Origin: Lysobacterales bacterium
GTDB taxonomy: Bacteria; Pseudomonadota; Gammaproteobacteria; Xanthomonadales; SZUA-36
Assembly (NCBI GenBank): GCA_030637665.1
Contig: DAOWGA010000183.1
Coordinates: 1-9,592, forward strand
Direction: 5' to 3'
Length of the DNA: 9,592 nucleotides
Positions 7,564 to 9,592 of the stretch are shown here, piece after piece (positions within the stretch are counted from its first letter, which is position 1; every line of letters begins with the position of its first letter). A model generated the notes under the pieces. It had not been told where the DNA came from, searched no databases, and saw only the letters and a list, made by a program, of their open reading frames with translations. Both the position numbers and the translations under genes were made by a program.

Positions 7564-8501
7564 CGCAGATTCCTCCACTGAAAATTGGCAATGCCGCTGA
7601 TTTTGGCCGGGTTGGCCTGGTGATCGGCGGTAACAGTGCGGAACGTGAAGTCTCCCTGGATGGCGGCAAAGCGGTGGGCGCCGCGCTTACCCGCAGCGGC
7701 GTGAATTACCGGGTTTTCGATGGCCCGCTGCCCCTGTTCGAAGCTGTTTCACGAGGTGAAATCGACCGCGTGTTCAACTTGCTTCACGGTCCGGATGGTG
7801 AAGATGGCTCGCTGCAGGGCGCGCTGCAGTTAATGAATGTTCCCGTCACTGGCGCCAATCTCCAGTCATCTGCCCTGACCATGGACAAGATTCGTTCAAA
7901 GTGGGTGTGGGAGCGAAATGGCATTACCACGCCGCCTTTCGAATATTTCGGCCCGGATGACCATGGCTATGACAGGGCCCTGGACAGGTTTGGGCTGCCC
8001 GTGTTCGTCAAGCCCACAGGATTGGGTTCGAGTATCGGTATTTCAAAAGTTGCGGATGCGCAGGACCTGACAGAAGCCACCGAGCTGGCGCGCCGCTACG
8101 GTGACACGATCATCATCGAGGCAGAAATAGTCGGCGGAGAATATTTTGCCGGCATCCTTGATCGCCTGACGCTGCCCCTGATCCGGATCGAAACGCCACG
8201 GGAATTCTATGACTACGAAGCAAAGTACGAATCCAGTGACACCTCGTATTTTTGCCCCTGCGGCCTGCCGCACAATGTGGAGGCCGGTTTAAGGGAAATG
8301 TCACTGAGGGCTTTCGATATCCTTGGAACGTCCGGCTGGGGCCGCGTGGACTTCCTTGTGGACGGCAAAGGCAAGCCCTGGTTTTTGGAAGTGAATACCA
8401 CACCCGGCATGACGGGCCACAGCCTGGTACCCCAGGCGGCAGCGCAACTGGGCATCGATTTTGATGAACTGGTCTGGCGCATTCTGGAGACCAGCCTGTG
8501 A
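7560..8501 (+). CDS. ddlB: D-alanine--D-alanine ligase (DdlB type)
   Basis: This cytoplasmic ATP-grasp enzyme joins two D-alanines to give the dipeptide that MurF adds. The 313 residues compare with 306 for E. coli DdlB. The N-terminus is about 13 residues longer before the GGNSAEREVSL motif (23-33). Further motifs are HGPDGEDGSLQG (76-87), ALTMDKIRSK (105-114), VKPTGLGSSIGISKV (150-164), the loop DYEAKY (218-223), YFCPCGL (230-236), GWGRVDF (259-265) and LEVNTTPGMTGHSLVP (276-291), which carries the metal-binding acidic and Asn residues. The tyrosine in the EAKY loop is kept, as in ordinary D-Ala-D-Ala ligases and unlike the VanA-type D-Ala-D-Lac ligases, so D-Ala-D-Ala is the expected product (inference). 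The start overlaps the murC stop (ATGA), and the stop overlaps the ftsQ GTG. Whether a second ddl exists elsewhere in the genome cannot be seen. Confidence 0.96.
   Translation: MTQIPPLKIGNAADFGRVGLVIGGNSAEREVSLDGGKAVGAALTRSGVNYRVFDGPLPLFEAVSRGEIDRVFNLLHGPDGEDGSLQGALQLMNVPVTGANLQSSALTMDKIRSKWVWERNGITTPPFEYFGPDDHGYDRALDRFGLPVFVKPTGLGSSIGISKVADAQDLTEATELARRYGDTIIIEAEIVGGEYFAGILDRLTLPLIRIETPREFYDYEAKYESSDTSYFCPCGLPHNVEAGLREMSLRAFDILGTSGWGRVDFLVDGKGKPWFLEVNTTPGMTGHSLVPQAAAQLGIDFDELVWRILETSL
8486..8490 (+). promoter_or_regulatory. Shine-Dalgarno site for ftsQ
   Basis: GGAGA lies in the last codons of ddl, 7 bases before the GTG at 8498. It supports this non-ATG start, which shares four bases (GTGA) with the ddl stop. 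Confidence 0.7.
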
Positions 8502-9259
8502 ACCGCTACGCTGAAATCAGCTACACGGGAAACCGCGGCTTCAGCAGCGGTTTGTTAGCCCTGCTGGTCTTGTTTTTCATTGCACTGGCCGGTTTTGCCT
8601 GGGTCAGCGTGGGCATCGTGGCCAAGGATCGCTGGCCGATCCGCTGGCTCGAAATAAACGGCAACTTCCAGCGCGTGAGTGCTGAGCAGTTGCGCGCCGG
8701 GCTGACACCTCTGATCAATTCCAGCTTTTTTGCCATCGATTTGCAGGGCCTGCGCGAAGCCGCAGACAGGATTTCCTGGGTATCCAATGTCAAGGTCCAG
8801 AAGAAATGGCCGGATACCATCGTCGTGAAAGTCGATGAATACCTGCCGTTCGCCCATTGGAACCGGGGCAAGCTGATCTCGAGCAGGGGTGAGACATTTG
8901 CAGTGCCGGAAGCGGACGGGATACAGGGCTTGCCCTGGTTGCGCGGCCCGGAGAATCAACTCGACCAGATTCTCGACAGCTGGACACTATTCAACGACGA
9001 GCTGGCGCCCGCCGGGCTGGAAATTCAACAACTGAAGCTTGACCAGCGTGGCGCCTGGTCGCTGGTGCTGAACAACGGCACCGCCGTGCACCTGGGCCGT
9101 GCAGCAGCGCATGAGCGGCTGCAAAGACTAATGAGCAGTTGGGACACGCTTGTGGAGGGCCAGGTGGCGCCTCCAAGTGGTGTGGACTTGAGATACACCA
9201 ATGGATTTGCGGTTAACTGGCCGCAGCAATCCGATGAACCTGCAAGGAAAGATAGCTGA
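8498..9259 (+). CDS. ftsQ: Cell division protein FtsQ
   Basis: FtsQ is a bitopic inner-membrane divisome protein that recruits FtsL and FtsB and links early and late division proteins. The 253 residues compare with 276 in E. coli. A short cytoplasmic tail (1-18) is followed by one membrane segment (about 19-41), then a periplasmic POTRA domain (about 47-115: WLEINGNFQRVSAEQL, then WVSNVKVQKKWPDTIVVKV and the conserved EYLPFAHW), then the FtsQ/DivIB beta domain. The C-terminal strand VDLRYTNGFAVNW (229-241) resembles the E. coli FtsB-binding edge, including its tyrosine and tryptophan. Translation starts at GTG, which may help keep levels low (inference). The stop directly abuts the ftsA ATG. 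In E. coli, ftsA and ftsQ promoters lie inside the upstream genes; no clear equivalent is recognisable here by eye. Confidence 0.95.
   Translation: MNRYAEISYTGNRGFSSGLLALLVLFFIALAGFAWVSVGIVAKDRWPIRWLEINGNFQRVSAEQLRAGLTPLINSSFFAIDLQGLREAADRISWVSNVKVQKKWPDTIVVKVDEYLPFAHWNRGKLISSRGETFAVPEADGIQGLPWLRGPENQLDQILDSWTLFNDELAPAGLEIQQLKLDQRGAWSLVLNNGTAVHLGRAAAHERLQRLMSSWDTLVEGQVAPPSGVDLRYTNGFAVNWPQQSDEPARKDS
9244..9249 (+). promoter_or_regulatory. Shine-Dalgarno site for ftsA
   Basis: AAGGAA (continuing as AAGGAAAG to 9251) lies inside the last codons of ftsQ, 10 bases before the ATG at 9260. It supports an ftsA start immediately after the ftsQ stop (TGAATG). Confidence 0.6.
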
Positions 9260-9592
9260 ATGAAGCCGAGGAAATCTGAAAAATCACTGGTGGTCGGACT
9301 GGACGTTGGTACGTCCAAGATCGTCGCCATCGTAGGGGAAAGTCAGCCGGACGGCTCGGTAGAGGTGATTGGGCTGGGGTCGCATCCGTCAACCGGCCTG
9401 AAGCGCGGCGTGGTTGTCGACATGGCCTCGACTGAGCAGGCCATACAACGGGCAGTGGAAGAAGCAGAACTCATGGCGGGTTGTGAAATTCACTCCGTTT
9501 TTGCCGGTATTTCCGGAAACCACATTGGCAGCCTGAATTCAGACGGAACCGTGGCCATCAAGGACAAAGAGGTTTCTGAAGGGGATGTTGAG
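9260..9592 (+). CDS. ftsA: Cell division protein FtsA (3' partial)
   Basis: FtsA is an actin-fold ATPase that tethers FtsZ filaments to the inner membrane and signals to the late divisome. Only the first 111 codons lie in the window; the family is usually about 410-420 residues. The translation begins MKPRKSEKSLVVGLDVGTSK, where LDVGTSK is the phosphate-1 motif of the actin fold. It continues through VAIVGE, GLGSHPSTGLKRGVVVDM (about 38-55, subdomain 1A) and AEELMAG-like helix residues, then enters the FtsA-specific 1C subdomain with HSVFAGISGNHIGSLNSDG (about 77-95) and KEVSEGDVE at the window edge. These match E. coli FtsA segment by segment. The membrane-targeting C-terminal helix and the downstream ftsZ expected from gene order are beyond the window. 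Confidence 0.95.
   Translation, partial: MKPRKSEKSLVVGLDVGTSKIVAIVGESQPDGSVEVIGLGSHPSTGLKRGVVVDMASTEQAIQRAVEEAELMAGCEIHSVFAGISGNHIGSLNSDGTVAIKDKEVSEGDVE

Overview
The window is a stretch of a division and cell wall (dcw) cluster. All genes are on the + strand, in the order murE (5' end cut off), murF, mraY, ftsW, murG, murC, ddl, ftsQ, ftsA (3' end cut off). The gene order, the absence of murB between murC and ddl, the near-identity of many motifs to Escherichia coli proteins (MraY has the same 360-residue length and the same aspartate positions), and a MurE of the meso-diaminopimelate type all point to a gammaproteobacterium. GC content looks moderately high by eye. I cannot place it below class from the sequence alone, although one structural feature (no murD) recalls Xanthomonas-like lineages.

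Layout: bases 1-3826 carry the last two cytoplasmic ligases that build UDP-MurNAc-pentapeptide (MurE, MurF), then MraY, which moves the precursor onto the undecaprenyl lipid. Bases 3837-6133 carry FtsW, the septal glycan polymerase, and MurG, which makes lipid II. Bases 6130-8501 carry MurC and the D-Ala-D-Ala ligase, which supply earlier steps and the dipeptide used by MurF. Bases 8498-9592 carry FtsQ and the start of FtsA, which are divisome proteins. The products together build lipid II, polymerise it at the septum and tie that synthesis to the division ring.

Packing is extremely tight. Five junctions are 4-bp stop/start overlaps (four ATGA, one GTGA), one is a 1-bp overlap (TGATG), and ftsQ/ftsA abut with no gap. 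The only intergenic bases in the window are the 10 between mraY and ftsW. I see no terminator, no convincing promoter, no RNA gene, no mobile element and no gene-free stretch.

The one observation that stands out is that murD, which lies between mraY and ftsW in the E. coli cluster, is missing, and that this is exactly where the only gap falls. The cell must carry a MurD elsewhere or use the alternative MurD2/MurL route known from Xanthomonas oryzae. Otherwise this is a normal, intact core-genome region, and I found no undescribed system in it.
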